A DNA stretch of 64,000 nt from Flavivirga jejuensis (GTDB lineage Bacteria > Bacteroidota > Bacteroidia > Flavobacteriales > Flavobacteriaceae). A program made the translations under genes and the position numbers. The stretch spans positions 237,794 through 301,793 of the forward strand of contig NZ_JAUOEL010000007.1 in assembly GCF_030540765.1 (NCBI RefSeq), written 5' to 3'. This document shows positions 33,815 to 44,364 of this stretch, one piece after another (the stretch's first letter is position 1; each line of letters opens with the position of its first letter). Under the pieces are notes generated by a model. That model was not told the DNA's origin and did not search any database. It worked only from the letters and a program-made list of their open reading frames with translations.

Positions 33815-36800
33815 ATTTCAGCTTAGCTACTTTTAATCCTTCTTCTACTAATTCATCTATCAAGTCAAAGGGCAATTCAATGTCTTGTTGTGTTTTTAGT
33901 TCATAGAGGTAGTCATCAATGGCAATTCTAATCTTTCCTTCAATGTCTGATTTGTTGCCCCAATCAATAATTGGTTTGCCGTTTTCAAAGACAATGGATT
34001 TGATCACATTGTCTATTCCTTCAGCCATTACGGCTCCTGTATTTTTACCATCTTCAGAGCGTTTTAGATGCCCTTTGAATATCTCGTTTACCAAGTTGTA
34101 TATGGCAATTCCTGTATCATTACCAACTAAGTTCTCAGGAATATTGTCTTGTCTTCCACTATGGAATTGATCCTCAAATCCTTTTGCTTTATTGAGATAG
34201 TCCACTTCCGAAATTCGGTGTTGGTGGTAGTCATCAATCGTGTCTTTAATCAGTCGTGATAGCTTTTTGAAGTAGACTAGATCTTCATTCATCCTGACAT
34301 TAATTGCCTTGATGGTTCTGCTGGCAATATGATCTGCTTTGGCTGCCTTACTGGTAATTTTCTCTACTTCACGGTCTCTCTCTGCCTTGTCGAAAATGTT
34401 AACCATTTCTGTAATGCGCAAAATTTCACCCTCTGTAGTAATGTGCTTATCAATCAACTTCTGAACCTGTGGCTCATATTCCTTGTATTCCAAATCATCA
34501 AAATACCTCCGCTTCACAGAAATCCTTAATCCCAAAAAGAATTTAGCATCCTGTTTGTACTTGTTGATTTGTTGCTCCGTTGTATTGCTGATAAACTCAA
34601 AGCTTGATAATGCGAGTTTTAACAACCGAGCAAAGGCAGATACTTTTTCATAGAAGATGTGTCTGATGGCCTCATCCTGCAGCAACTCTTCATAAGCAGG
34701 TTCATCATACTTGTTCTTGATCTCTTTGAAAATATCCCATACCTCAGATTGAGCTTGTGGCAACTTCTTAATTTCCTCACTGATATTGGTCAGTGTTCCT
34801 TCTAAGTCAATGGCATCATAATTATTTGCACCACTGTATGTTTCTAAAGCAGAATCTAGGTTTTCAAGGTTTCCATAGTAATCAATGATCAAACCATGTT
34901 CTTTACCTGGAGCTAATCGGTTGACTCGTGCAATGGCTTGTAATAAAGTATGTTCTTTAAGCTGACGAGTGAGGTACAACACATAGTTGTTAGGCGCATC
35001 AAAACCAGTCAAAAGTTTATCCACCACAATGATGATTTCGGGATGATCTTGTTTCTTGAACGAGTTGATTAATGATTTCTCATAGTTTTCTGAGCTGCCG
35101 TATTTGTCCATCATGGCTTTCCAGAATTTCAATATCAAGTCATCACTCTCCTCAAATGCATCATCATAGTTTTCTCTTACATCAGGAGCGGAGATCAATA
35201 CTTCACAACTTACTTTGCTAATCTGCTTGATGAACTCTCTATATCTAATAGCAGTCGTTTTGTTTGGGGCTACTAACTGACCTTTTGCCTTCAATCCACC
35301 AAATAGAATGTCTTGTACATTTTGCTCGTAGTGATCAGAAATGTCCCATGCTCTGGCATAGATAATTTCCTCCGCTTTGTTGAGTTGATTGGTGGAGCTG
35401 AACTTTCGTTTCAAAGCAGCTTTCCCGTAAGGGGTAAGCGGTTCGGATACTCTATCAAAATAGTTATCTAATGGCTTTTCATTGACCTCTATCAAATTGT
35501 GTCTTCCTTCATAGAGTAAAGGAACTACTGCACCATCTTCTACCGCATCTGTGATAGAATACACATCAATTAAGCCTCCAAATCGGTTGGCAGTACTCTT
35601 TTCTTTTTTCATCAAAGGCGTACCCGTAAATGCTATAAAACATCCTTTAGGAAACACCTTTTGCATTTTGATGTTGAATGTACCGTATTGACTTCTGTGT
35701 CCTTCATCTACCAGTACAAAAATGTCGGGTGAATCAAAGCCTTCTTTTGCTCGGTTGACTGCTGCCTCAAACTTGTGAATAATGGTAGTGATAACTGTAT
35801 CACCTGTACCAGAAAGCAGTTCTACTAAGTGTTTACCTGTCTGGGCATTTTCTACAGGTATCTGACATTTCTTGAATGTCTCTGTAATCTGATCGTCCAG
35901 ATCAATACGATCAGTGACCAGTATAATTTTTGGATTCTTGATGTCGGGATGCGTAGCAATGAGTTGTGCCAGCATGACCATGGTTAAGGATTTTCCACTT
36001 CCTTGTGTATGCCAAATAACACCACCAGTTCGTAATCCTTGGCCATCTGTTTTAGCTACCTTGTTCAGTGTATTGTGTACAGCAAAATACTGTTGATAAC
36101 GGGTCACTTTCTTTACACCAGCATCATACACAATGAAATTAAAGAAGAGGTCTAGCAGGCGTTCGGGTTGACAAAAGCTGTACAAGAGTTTGTCTTGTTC
36201 TGTAATAGTTTGCTCTTCTTTTTCTAAGTTCTTAAAGTATGTCCATACGTTCTTGTACCTGTCCTGAAATAATGTGGTTTGCTCGTTGGTCGGTAATGGC
36301 TGATCTTTTATTGCTTGCAGCTTATCTTGCCAAGCCGTTTCTTCTGCTTTGGTTTTAAAAAGTTCTTTCCAAACACTCCAAAACTCTTTTTCTGTAGCAG
36401 TAGTAGCATATTTGGCTTCATGGGTTGATAAACCCATTACCAGATTAGAATATTGATACAAGGAACGAATGCCGTCTTCTTGTTGGTTTCTTAAATGCTG
36501 TTCAATAGACTTTTCAATAGGGTCTTTGATTTTTGGGCTTTTACACTCAATCACCACTACAGGAATACCATTGATAAAGAGAACAATATCTGGACGATAA
36601 TGCTCACTACTTCCCGTTCTTAAAACACTAAATTCTTCGGAGACATGAAATACATTATTCTCTGGATGTTTCCAGTCAATATATTGGAATGAGAAACTCT
36701 TTTTGTCTCCTAAAACCGATTGTTCAAAGCTTCTACCTAAAGTAATGAATTCATAAAAGGCTTTATTGGAAGCGATAAAGCCATCCTGTATAGGAAGATC

Positions 36801-37046
36801 ACGAATGGATAAAATGGCATTGTTTACATTGATCTCAGAGAAAGTAAACTCCTTGCCTTTGTACTCTATGGTATTGATGCTTTGGAGCTGCTCTTTTAAG
36901 ATCGTTTCCAGCAACACATTAGAGGTTCTACCCCCACGAGCTTCTAATGCTTGCTCAGGAGTGAAGTATTTCCAACCCATATTCATGAGTAGCTTCAATG
37001 CTGGAAGCTGAGATATATGATCTTCTTTAAATGATGGTACTGCCAT
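33807..37046 (-). CDS. hsdR: Type I restriction enzyme R subunit (1079 aa)
   Basis: The motor and nuclease subunit of a type I restriction system. The N-terminal nuclease has the PD-(D/E)xK residues Asp153 and Glu167-x-Lys169 in RPDIVLF and VVIECKSPK. The superfamily 2 helicase follows with Walker A HTQGSGKSLTM (about 346-356) and DEGHRSQYG (447-455), later FTGTPLM and the LLTGFDAP and AIARVNRL blocks. The length is typical. All motifs needed for translocation and cleavage are intact. It starts 10 bp after the large SEC-C protein gene. Confidence 0.95.
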   Translation of the reverse strand: MAVPSFKEDHISQLPALKLLMNMGWKYFTPEQALEARGGRTSNVLLETILKEQLQSINTIEYKGKEFTFSEINVNNAILSIRDLPIQDGFIASNKAFYEFITLGRSFEQSVLGDKKSFSFQYIDWKHPENNVFHVSEEFSVLRTGSSEHYRPDIVLFINGIPVVVIECKSPKIKDPIEKSIEQHLRNQQEDGIRSLYQYSNLVMGLSTHEAKYATTATEKEFWSVWKELFKTKAEETAWQDKLQAIKDQPLPTNEQTTLFQDRYKNVWTYFKNLEKEEQTITEQDKLLYSFCQPERLLDLFFNFIVYDAGVKKVTRYQQYFAVHNTLNKVAKTDGQGLRTGGVIWHTQGSGKSLTMVMLAQLIATHPDIKNPKIILVTDRIDLDDQITETFKKCQIPVENAQTGKHLVELLSGTGDTVITTIIHKFEAAVNRAKEGFDSPDIFVLVDEGHRSQYGTFNIKMQKVFPKGCFIAFTGTPLMKKEKSTANRFGGLIDVYSITDAVEDGAVVPLLYEGRHNLIEVNEKPLDNYFDRVSEPLTPYGKAALKRKFSSTNQLNKAEEIIYARAWDISDHYEQNVQDILFGGLKAKGQLVAPNKTTAIRYREFIKQISKVSCEVLISAPDVRENYDDAFEESDDLILKFWKAMMDKYGSSENYEKSLINSFKKQDHPEIIIVVDKLLTGFDAPNNYVLYLTRQLKEHTLLQAIARVNRLAPGKEHGLIIDYYGNLENLDSALETYSGANNYDAIDLEGTLTNISEEIKKLPQAQSEVWDIFKEIKNKYDEPAYEELLQDEAIRHIFYEKVSAFARLLKLALSSFEFISNTTEQQINKYKQDAKFFLGLRISVKRRYFDDLEYKEYEPQVQKLIDKHITTEGEILRITEMVNIFDKAERDREVEKITSKAAKADHIASRTIKAINVRMNEDLVYFKKLSRLIKDTIDDYHQHRISEVDYLNKAKGFEDQFHSGRQDNIPENLVGNDTGIAIYNLVNEIFKGHLKRSEDGKNTGAVMAEGIDNVIKSIVFENGKPIIDWGNKSDIEGKIRIAIDDYLYELKTQQDIELPFDLIDELVEEGLKVAKLKYV

Positions 37047-37056
37047 AATTTTATAT

Positions 37057-40000
37057 TTATACTAATGCGTCCATTCCCTTTTCTTTCAAATTGGGTAGTG
37101 ATACAAAAGGTATTTTCAAGTGTCTTGTTGTTAAATATGGTGTCAGCATATCTTCCTGAGTTACGAAGAAAGATTTGACATTATATTGGGATAAATCCAA
37201 CTTATATTTCGTCCCCAATTGACCTAGATTCGCCTTTAGCCATTCGTCACGTCCAACATGTTTGTCAATCCATCCTTTTTTTGAATCGCTTCCAAACAAT
37301 TTGTTTACTTCCTCTACCATTTCTTTGATGTTTCTACTTGGAGCCATGCTTTTACATTCAAGGCTATATATCAATTGAGAGGACTTGTCAATAACCAAAA
37401 CATCAACATCACCAATGTCTTTGTCCGCTTTTAGCTCAGACTTGGTATTAATGAAAACTTCTGAATCAATAATCAATTGATCATTTTTCAATTCTTCTAA
37501 AACAGATTTCACCAAATTCTTTCCATTGACTTGAGTCAATTTCCCCAACGCTTTTTGAACCGCTCCTTTTTCAATGACTCTTAACCTATTTGTCATACAC
37601 TGGTCAAAGAGGTACATTCTGCTTGTTAACAATTGTCTGAACCCCCAATAAATAGTTGGATCTTCTGGCGTATCTATATTGGAGACTGAGACTAATGGCT
37701 TTCTCAATAAGGATAAGCGTCTGTTGAAACGCCAAGGAGAAATATCAATGCCATCAAATCCCTCTGGAATGTTTTTTACCTCACCTCTTTCAAATAGACA
37801 CAGATAATCTAATCCTTTATTAAACTCATCCTCAGTATAGGTGTGATCATGCTTGTTTATTTCAGTGAAGAGTTCACTCTTTAATATAGAAGCAAATGGT
37901 GTCGATTGCTGATAAGCAATGATGCCAAGATCATTGACCAATTCACAAATACGGGTAAATGTTAGCCCAAATTCGGATAAGAATGCATTTTCAAGATACT
38001 CAGGAGGATTTTTACTATCTAATTCAATATGCTGCGGAAAACACTGCTCAAAAGTATCGACCGCATTTTGTACGTTCTCCTTAGATTTTGAAGCATAGTA
38101 TGGATCGAAAATAGCATTATGTAATGTTTTTTCTGTACCAATTCTTCCTGAAGGTAATACTCCAAGATTGATGTCAAAGAGATCGTATTCTATCTGATCT
38201 CCAAGTGATCCCCAAGTAATTATTTCACTTTCAATTGCTAACAGTTCATCAATAGCAGCAGTGCTTACGATTTTGTTGCCAGTACTTGGCTCTGCTGCCA
38301 AATGCTCGATTAGACATCTTACAGCTATTGTAGTCCTATTTAGTTTAGAAAGACTGTCATGCAAGTCAGCTGTTTGCTCTTCAACTGAGACGAAACAAGC
38401 AATGCGTGTAGGCGTTTTTAATCTTAAGTCTTCTCTTTTTCGAATTAAGCTCTCATTCAATGCGATTAATCTCGTTAGAAGAGACTCATGTTGATATTGA
38501 CTGATTGTCCTGCTGAGTTTTGGTAGTAAAACTCGCATCACAATATTTCTTGTTAATCCTGTTTTATCTTTTTTTGCAGTTATATCACCAACTGCAGGGC
38601 ACAACTTCCCTAAGTCTGGTACGATATTATTGAGCACTACATTTATATCATAGCTTTGGATATACCTGTGCTTGCTCAAGTTAGATGGATCTATCAACAG
38701 ATTATCGCTAGTATCCAGTACAAAAACTTTCTTTTTAACACCCAATGGTGCTGCTGACTCTATGATTGCATCTATTCTGTCATTCTCAATAACAGGTTGT
38801 TGCTGTATAGCCAATAGTTGATTGAATCCTAACAGTATGTGCTTTAGCAAGACACGTTCCCCTTCATTATCTACTCCATACAAATAAGGAATGATGGAAC
38901 TAGGAATTGAAACATTGAGTGTATTATCTGTGACCGATACACTGAAATGATCCGAAAAAGCTGGGTCTCTTTCAAAATTTCTTTCAAATGGATCAAACGA
39001 TTCCTCTGGGTTAAGGTCAAATGTTACTGTTAAAGAAGTGTCACCTAATAGGGTTAAATCGTCATTGATTAGATCCTGACATTGCCAAAGCCAATAAGCA
39101 ATTGCGTCAGTCATTTCATAGTACAATCCCCTTGCAGTATCAGGAATATCACCTGTGCTTTTTAGAGGGGAAACCCATAAAGATTGGAAGAATCCCTCAA
39201 CTAATAATTTAAGTTCTATTCCTAAGTCAGAGGGAGAATAGTAGATGGGTGAAGACTCTTCCTTCCTAATAACAGGAACATTGACTAACCGACCATTGTA
39301 AAGACGTAATGCTGAATGCTCATCTGATAATAATTTTGCTTCCTGATACAAGTCGGTGGCATAGCCAGGCTCTACATGAAGTATGGTTTTCTCATGGTCA
39401 TCAGATACGTAAAAAGAATCATCATTCTCTTTGTACACCTTAAAAATATCTAAGAAGGAAGCACTAAACATTTTGCTGTCAGGGATTTGTTCTTCACGGG
39501 CAATGCTAAACTTCCATAAATCGAAAGCGGAATGATCTTTTAATTTGATAAGGGTATCAAAGTCATGGATCGGCATGCCGATACTTTTAGACTGATCAGT
39601 TCGACTGAACATAAAAAACAAGTCTTTTCCCATAGAGGAGACTAGCGTAATGTCCATGAACTCATGTTCTGCAAATTTAGAAGAAGCTAATGTTTCATTG
39701 ATAATGCGTTGCTTTCTTTCCTGAATATCTGCTCCACTACCCGTTACGTATTGTATATAGGCTAATTTATCATCATCAAAGCGATAGATTTTCTCTCTTA
39801 TTTGAGTGTCACCAATTTCTTCTAATAATGGACTCTCTATTGCACTAAACCCAAGTTGGCTTAAGTGCAACTGAGTATTGTTCCATATCATATTATGATA
39901 AGCATTTCCCACTTGCTCCATGTAGCCAGATAGATTGGCCTGAGAGGTAATGAACTCTGTTAAAGCATAACTAAGTGTAGCAGGTGATACAATGATGTAC

Positions 40001-40794
40001 TCTCCTTTATGAAATAGTATTGGTTTTACCAATAGTGGACTTTCCTGCATGTATTCATTCTGCAGGTCTGGATTGTTGATGTCAAGTAAGAACATCTCCA
40101 ATGCTTCTGGTGCAATGCCGTGTTCTATGAGTAACCCCTGAATTTCTTCTTGATTAAATGTCAGTGCATCTTGTAATGTGGTTAATTGGGTATGTGTTGG
40201 TATTCTAATCTGTTGTTCAGTTACATTTCCTTCCAAATATCTATTGTAGCCTAATCTTATTGCAATTGCATTTGATAGATTTAATATCAAAAGAGAAGCA
40301 TGCATGCAATTATTCTTGAACTGATCAGGAATGCCCGAATCTGGCCAATTGAAGACAGCAGTTAACAAATTGGATAATACATAGCTCCCTGCATCCGTAA
40401 TGCCTGGAAATATGAGATAGTCACCGCCATAAAAGGTGATCAGGTCAGTATATAGATTTGTCGGAATATCCTCTAAATGGTGAGTGGCATAATTAGCACT
40501 TAAATACGTTTGGAATTCTGCATGTGGGATGATTGCCGTCTCGGTATTGAAATTGAGAATTGACTTTTTTGTCAGTTCTTCCAATCTTACATTTTTGCCG
40601 TGATTTTCAGAAATCAAGGTGAGAGCCGCACACTTTTTTATAAGATCAATTGAATTGTACTGACTGAAAATAGATGGAGGTTGTGTCGCATTATCAGTAG
40701 CACTAAAGGTACGACCTGAACCCAAGCAACACTTTTTGTATTTCTTACCACTTCCACATGGACACTTATCATTTCTTCCTATTTTCTTGCTCAT
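37057..40794 (-). CDS. Large SEC-C protein with C-terminal PD-(D/E)xK-like motif, embedded in the type I RM operon (1245 aa)
   Basis: Residues 1-25 form an SEC-C zinc motif, GRNDKCPCGSGKKYKKCC. The C-terminal part holds DVDVLVID and YSLECKS, i.e. Asp1131 and Glu1146-x-Lys1148, spaced as in PD-(D/E)xK nucleases. The intervening 1,100 residues are mostly helical-looking and not recognised. It sits between hsdS and hsdR with gaps of 2 and 10 bp, so it is co-expressed with the restriction genes. Likely an accessory nuclease or defence effector, but a maintenance function cannot be excluded. SEC-C motifs also occur in many unrelated proteins. Confidence 0.75.
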   Translation of the reverse strand: MSKKIGRNDKCPCGSGKKYKKCCLGSGRTFSATDNATQPPSIFSQYNSIDLIKKCAALTLISENHGKNVRLEELTKKSILNFNTETAIIPHAEFQTYLSANYATHHLEDIPTNLYTDLITFYGGDYLIFPGITDAGSYVLSNLLTAVFNWPDSGIPDQFKNNCMHASLLILNLSNAIAIRLGYNRYLEGNVTEQQIRIPTHTQLTTLQDALTFNQEEIQGLLIEHGIAPEALEMFLLDINNPDLQNEYMQESPLLVKPILFHKGEYIIVSPATLSYALTEFITSQANLSGYMEQVGNAYHNMIWNNTQLHLSQLGFSAIESPLLEEIGDTQIREKIYRFDDDKLAYIQYVTGSGADIQERKQRIINETLASSKFAEHEFMDITLVSSMGKDLFFMFSRTDQSKSIGMPIHDFDTLIKLKDHSAFDLWKFSIAREEQIPDSKMFSASFLDIFKVYKENDDSFYVSDDHEKTILHVEPGYATDLYQEAKLLSDEHSALRLYNGRLVNVPVIRKEESSPIYYSPSDLGIELKLLVEGFFQSLWVSPLKSTGDIPDTARGLYYEMTDAIAYWLWQCQDLINDDLTLLGDTSLTVTFDLNPEESFDPFERNFERDPAFSDHFSVSVTDNTLNVSIPSSIIPYLYGVDNEGERVLLKHILLGFNQLLAIQQQPVIENDRIDAIIESAAPLGVKKKVFVLDTSDNLLIDPSNLSKHRYIQSYDINVVLNNIVPDLGKLCPAVGDITAKKDKTGLTRNIVMRVLLPKLSRTISQYQHESLLTRLIALNESLIRKREDLRLKTPTRIACFVSVEEQTADLHDSLSKLNRTTIAVRCLIEHLAAEPSTGNKIVSTAAIDELLAIESEIITWGSLGDQIEYDLFDINLGVLPSGRIGTEKTLHNAIFDPYYASKSKENVQNAVDTFEQCFPQHIELDSKNPPEYLENAFLSEFGLTFTRICELVNDLGIIAYQQSTPFASILKSELFTEINKHDHTYTEDEFNKGLDYLCLFERGEVKNIPEGFDGIDISPWRFNRRLSLLRKPLVSVSNIDTPEDPTIYWGFRQLLTSRMYLFDQCMTNRLRVIEKGAVQKALGKLTQVNGKNLVKSVLEELKNDQLIIDSEVFINTKSELKADKDIGDVDVLVIDKSSQLIYSLECKSMAPSRNIKEMVEEVNKLFGSDSKKGWIDKHVGRDEWLKANLGQLGTKYKLDLSQYNVKSFFVTQEDMLTPYLTTRHLKIPFVSLPNLKEKGMDALV

Positions 40795-40796
40795 AT

Positions 40797-42101
40797 CTAA
40801 TCCACTTTAACTCGTATTTCTCCCGTCAACAGCTTTTGCATTAAGCCTTTCTTCTGCTCTGTGAGGGTGGTAATGTTCTGTTTCAATAATTCTATTTCCT
40901 TGTCTGATTCAGACAGTACCGATACAATTCGTTTTTGCTCTTGCAATGACGGAACGGGTATTTTGAGTTTGGCAAATTCTGTTTGACCCAAGGTTTTGTT
41001 TCGTCCAGCTCCACCGGGAGAGGCAAGTCCTAAAAGATGTTTTCCTCTTGCTGTTTTGAAATAGTATAAGAGGTAGTCTAAATCTAAAATATCAGCCTTG
41101 GGCTTGTATAAAGGGAAGCGGTGTGATGCAATCATGCCAACCTCTGCTTCTGTGGTTTTGGCAATCGCATGTTCCCATGCAAATACTATGTTTACCACAA
41201 AACAGTCTGGTTGTATCCAGAACACAGATTTATTACCTAAACTTTCACCTGTTACTTCTTCTTTATGGAAAATTCCTTTGCAGTGAGAACGGATACCTAT
41301 TTCTCTGTAGAGTGTTTCTGGTTCAGGGTTTAGCTTTTCTTTGACTCTATCCACTATTTCGGTGATAGATTTTAATTCCCAATTCTTTGGAAGTATGCCG
41401 ACTTTGGTTTTTATCTTATCATTACTAATAACATGATCTTTAAATCGGATTTGACCTGAAAGTAATTGTTGTTCTAATCCTTTTCTATTGGTAATGTATT
41501 CACTTAGCAGAAGTTGATTATCTGTTATTGCTTTATCCCAAGCACTAAGTATTTTTGTTATTTTATTTTGTTCTGGGAGCGAGGGAAGAGTAACATTTAA
41601 TTTGTTTAAATCACGACTGTAAATGGCTGCAACGCTTGTAGTGCCAGTAGCAAATCTTCGTAACTGAGAAATGGCATAATCTGAGTTCATCACATAATTC
41701 ATGAAATAGTTAGAATGAACATGATTTTTGTCGAACTCAAGTCTTAATAAATTAGAATTATATAAGGCTTTTGGAAGCTCAGATCTCCATATCGCTACTT
41801 TTCCAACCAATTCCAAGGTATTCCTTGTGTTGAACAATAAGTCACCTTCTTTTAGAAAATCATTCTCATGGTGCTCACTTCCAACTGGAATGTATTGTAA
41901 ACTCTCTATGCTAACTTTTCCACGGAGGATATTGCCCATTTTGATTAGAGGCAATCCATAATCGCTTACAGAATTTTCATAATTACCACCCAACTTAGCA
42001 CTTGCCAGTATTCCTGATAAACGAAATATGTTCCAGTCAGTGGGGATCAATCCAACTTTAGATTTTTTGTAACCTGCTGGTATGTCGATTAATTCTCCCA
42101 T
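40797..42101 (-). CDS. hsdS: Type I restriction enzyme S (specificity) subunit (434 aa)
   Basis: The normal two-target-recognition-domain layout: the first half ends with LPSLPEQNKITKILSAWDKA and the second with VPSLQEQKRIVSVLSESDKE, each the start of a conserved coiled spacer. The two recognition domains (about 15-165 and 230-370) differ from each other, so an asymmetric bipartite target is expected. It overlaps the end of hsdM by one base (TAATG). Gene length is typical. Target sequence cannot be read from the protein. Confidence 0.9.
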   Translation of the reverse strand: MGELIDIPAGYKKSKVGLIPTDWNIFRLSGILASAKLGGNYENSVSDYGLPLIKMGNILRGKVSIESLQYIPVGSEHHENDFLKEGDLLFNTRNTLELVGKVAIWRSELPKALYNSNLLRLEFDKNHVHSNYFMNYVMNSDYAISQLRRFATGTTSVAAIYSRDLNKLNVTLPSLPEQNKITKILSAWDKAITDNQLLLSEYITNRKGLEQQLLSGQIRFKDHVISNDKIKTKVGILPKNWELKSITEIVDRVKEKLNPEPETLYREIGIRSHCKGIFHKEEVTGESLGNKSVFWIQPDCFVVNIVFAWEHAIAKTTEAEVGMIASHRFPLYKPKADILDLDYLLYYFKTARGKHLLGLASPGGAGRNKTLGQTEFAKLKIPVPSLQEQKRIVSVLSESDKEIELLKQNITTLTEQKKGLMQKLLTGEIRVKVD

Positions 42102-43630
42102 TAAAACCCTAATTCTTTTAAGAAATCGTCCATTTGCTTCTCGACAGTAGCTAATTCGTGTTTCAGGTTAACTATGTTCTTCTGAGTGGCAGCAATATCC
42201 ACAGGTTCTTCTTCTTCAAAAGTGTCTACATACCGAGGGATATTGAGGTTGTACTCGTTTTCTTCTATATCCTGAATAACTGCACGGAAAGCGAACTTTT
42301 CTTCTATTATTTCACCCTCCTTACTAGTCAGTGGATTGGCTTTCTGAAAGGATAAATAGGTTTCTACAACTTTATCAATATCAGCATCTCTCAATACATT
42401 TTGGTTTGTCCCTGATTCAAAACCTTGGCTGGCATCAATGAATAACACATCCTTATTGTTTCCTTTTGCTTTGTTGAAAATTAAGATTGTAGCAGGAATA
42501 CCCGTTCCGAAAAACAAGTTAGCAGGAAGTCCAACTACTGCTTCTAAGAGGTTTTCTTCAATGAGTTGCTTCCTAATTTTACCTTCACTGCTCCCTCTAA
42601 ACAATACTCCATGAGGCAAGATCACGCCTACACGACCAGTATCGTGATAAGTAGATTCGATCATGTGAGAGATAAATGCATAATCGCCTTTGCTCTTAGG
42701 TGGAATACCTCTGTGAAATCTGGTGAACTGATCGGAAATAGCATTGTCTGCTCCCCACTTGTCTAAAGAGAAGGGGGGATTGGCACCTACAATGTTTCCT
42801 TTGAGTAAGCTATCTTCTTCCAACAGCTTAGGATTGTTGAGCGTATCTCCCCATTCTATCGTAGCATCATCAATTTCATGCAAGAACATGTTCATTCTAG
42901 CCAATGCCCAAGTACTTCCATTGATTTCCTGTCCGTATAGTGAGAAGTTATTGCTGCCTACTTCCTTGGATAGTTTGATCAGTAACGAACCTGAACCGCA
43001 AGTAGGATCAATGATTCTATCTCCTGGTTGAGGATTCAATAGTTTGGCTAACAGCTTAGATACTTGCGCAGGTGTATAAAATTCACCTGCTTTCTTTCCT
43101 GCATCACTGGCAAATTTTTCAATCAAATACTCATAGGCATCACCAATTACATCATTATTTTCTAAGTGTGAAGGCTGTAAGTCAAGAGCAGAGAAATCTA
43201 CCAAGAGGTTTTTGAGTCTTCTGTTTCGGTCTTTGGTTTGACCTAAGTTGGCTTCTGAGTTGAAATCAATGTTTCGGAATACACGCTCCAACTTACTGCG
43301 GTTGGCGTCCTCCATATTTTCAAGAGCAGTATTGATTAACTCACCTACATTGGCTGCATTTCGATTCTCGAAGAGGTAATCAAATGTGCAGGTTTCAGGT
43401 ACTTGAAACCGTTCATTGTTTAACGCTCTTTGTACCCGCACTTCATCATTGTTGTATTTCTGAGCATAGAAGTCTTTTTTATCCTTCCATACGTCTGATA
43501 CATACTTTACAAACAGCATGGTTAGGATATAATCCTTGTATTGCGAGGGATCAATCACACCTCTAAAGGTGTCACAGGCTTTCCATACAATATTGTTGAT
43601 CTCGCTTTGAGTAATTGGTTTAGTCTTCAT
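42101..43630 (-). CDS. hsdM: Type I restriction enzyme M (methyltransferase) subunit (509 aa)
   Basis: N6-adenine methyltransferase. It has the S-adenosylmethionine motif DPTCGSGSLLIKLS (208-221) and the catalytic motif NPPF (284-287), the form used by type I M subunits. The N-terminal helical domain (NNIVWKACDTFRGVIDPSQY) belongs to the HsdM_N family. It forms a modifying complex with HsdS. Overlap of 11 bp with the upstream half-S gene and one base with hsdS shows tight co-translation. Confidence 0.95.
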   Translation of the reverse strand: MKTKPITQSEINNIVWKACDTFRGVIDPSQYKDYILTMLFVKYVSDVWKDKKDFYAQKYNNDEVRVQRALNNERFQVPETCTFDYLFENRNAANVGELINTALENMEDANRSKLERVFRNIDFNSEANLGQTKDRNRRLKNLLVDFSALDLQPSHLENNDVIGDAYEYLIEKFASDAGKKAGEFYTPAQVSKLLAKLLNPQPGDRIIDPTCGSGSLLIKLSKEVGSNNFSLYGQEINGSTWALARMNMFLHEIDDATIEWGDTLNNPKLLEEDSLLKGNIVGANPPFSLDKWGADNAISDQFTRFHRGIPPKSKGDYAFISHMIESTYHDTGRVGVILPHGVLFRGSSEGKIRKQLIEENLLEAVVGLPANLFFGTGIPATILIFNKAKGNNKDVLFIDASQGFESGTNQNVLRDADIDKVVETYLSFQKANPLTSKEGEIIEEKFAFRAVIQDIEENEYNLNIPRYVDTFEEEEPVDIAATQKNIVNLKHELATVEKQMDDFLKELGF

Positions 43631-44192
43631 GCTTCTGATAAATTATATTTTTAATGACTTCCTGATAGACTTTCTGTTTTTCAGAAAAGATCTGTCTGGA
43701 CAAGTCCATGTCTTTATAATGTAACTGCTTAATGGCAATTGTTTTTTCTTGTAATTCCAATGAAGGGAGTTTTACTGTAAATGCTTCCAGTTCAGATTTC
43801 CGAATAGAAGGAATAGAACTACCAGCTCCCAATGTTTGAAAATGTGCCTGTGTTTGAGGCATATTAAATAAGGTGGTTAGGAAGTCTGGTATTACTCTCG
43901 ATCTATCAGGTTTGATCACAAAGAAGATAGAAGAAGCCATTGCAGGGCCAAATGATTTGTGATATGTCCAGGCAAAATTCCGCATTCCTTTACCAACTAA
44001 AAGAATATCGCCTTCCTCTAATAAATGGGATTCACTCTTCTGGTCAATCTGAATGAAAGTATCTACCTTATTGGTTTGATTGCCCCAATCATCAAAATGC
44101 TTAGCCTGTAAATAGGCAGCATTTCCATTCTCGGTAGGCTTGCTATACAAGCCAAATTGAAGTTGCGCAATATTGCTGAGTTTTACCCTCAT
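43620..44192 (-). CDS. Half-length S-like subunit with one recognition domain (190 aa)
   Basis: Resembles one half of an HsdS protein: a single target-recognition domain starting VKLSNIAQLQFGLYSKPTEN, the LLEEGDILLVGKG block, then a short spacer IRKSELEAFTVKLPSLELQE and coiled helix. Half-S proteins can pair as dimers in some type I systems and give palindromic specificity. It is the first gene of the operon, 30 bp behind the predicted promoter -7 box. Its function beside a complete HsdS is unclear; it may be a second specificity component or a decayed relic, although the frame is intact and overlaps hsdM. Confidence 0.8.
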   Translation of the reverse strand: MRVKLSNIAQLQFGLYSKPTENGNAAYLQAKHFDDWGNQTNKVDTFIQIDQKSESHLLEEGDILLVGKGMRNFAWTYHKSFGPAMASSIFFVIKPDRSRVIPDFLTTLFNMPQTQAHFQTLGAGSSIPSIRKSELEAFTVKLPSLELQEKTIAIKQLHYKDMDLSRQIFSEKQKVYQEVIKNIIYQKHED

Positions 44193-44221
44193 TTATTTTG
44201 TAGATTCTTTCAAATATTAAA

Positions 44222-44251
44222 CAAAGATAAGAAAAAGATAATGAAAAGCAA
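44222..44251 (-). promoter_or_regulatory. Bacteroidota-type promoter of the restriction operon
   Basis: On the minus strand TTG (44251-44249), 19 bases, then TATCTTTG (44229-44222) match the -33/-7 consensus of Bacteroidota (TTG-N19/20-TAnnTTTG). The start codon of the first gene lies 29 bp further on. Confidence 0.7.
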
Positions 44252-44364
44252 CTAAATATCTTTGTAGAGTTTTTCAAATTAAAATTATTTAACTATTTAC
44301 TGACTTTCAGGATTTGAGGAAATAAAGGATATTAAGGAAATTAATCCTCCGTATCCTTAGAATC

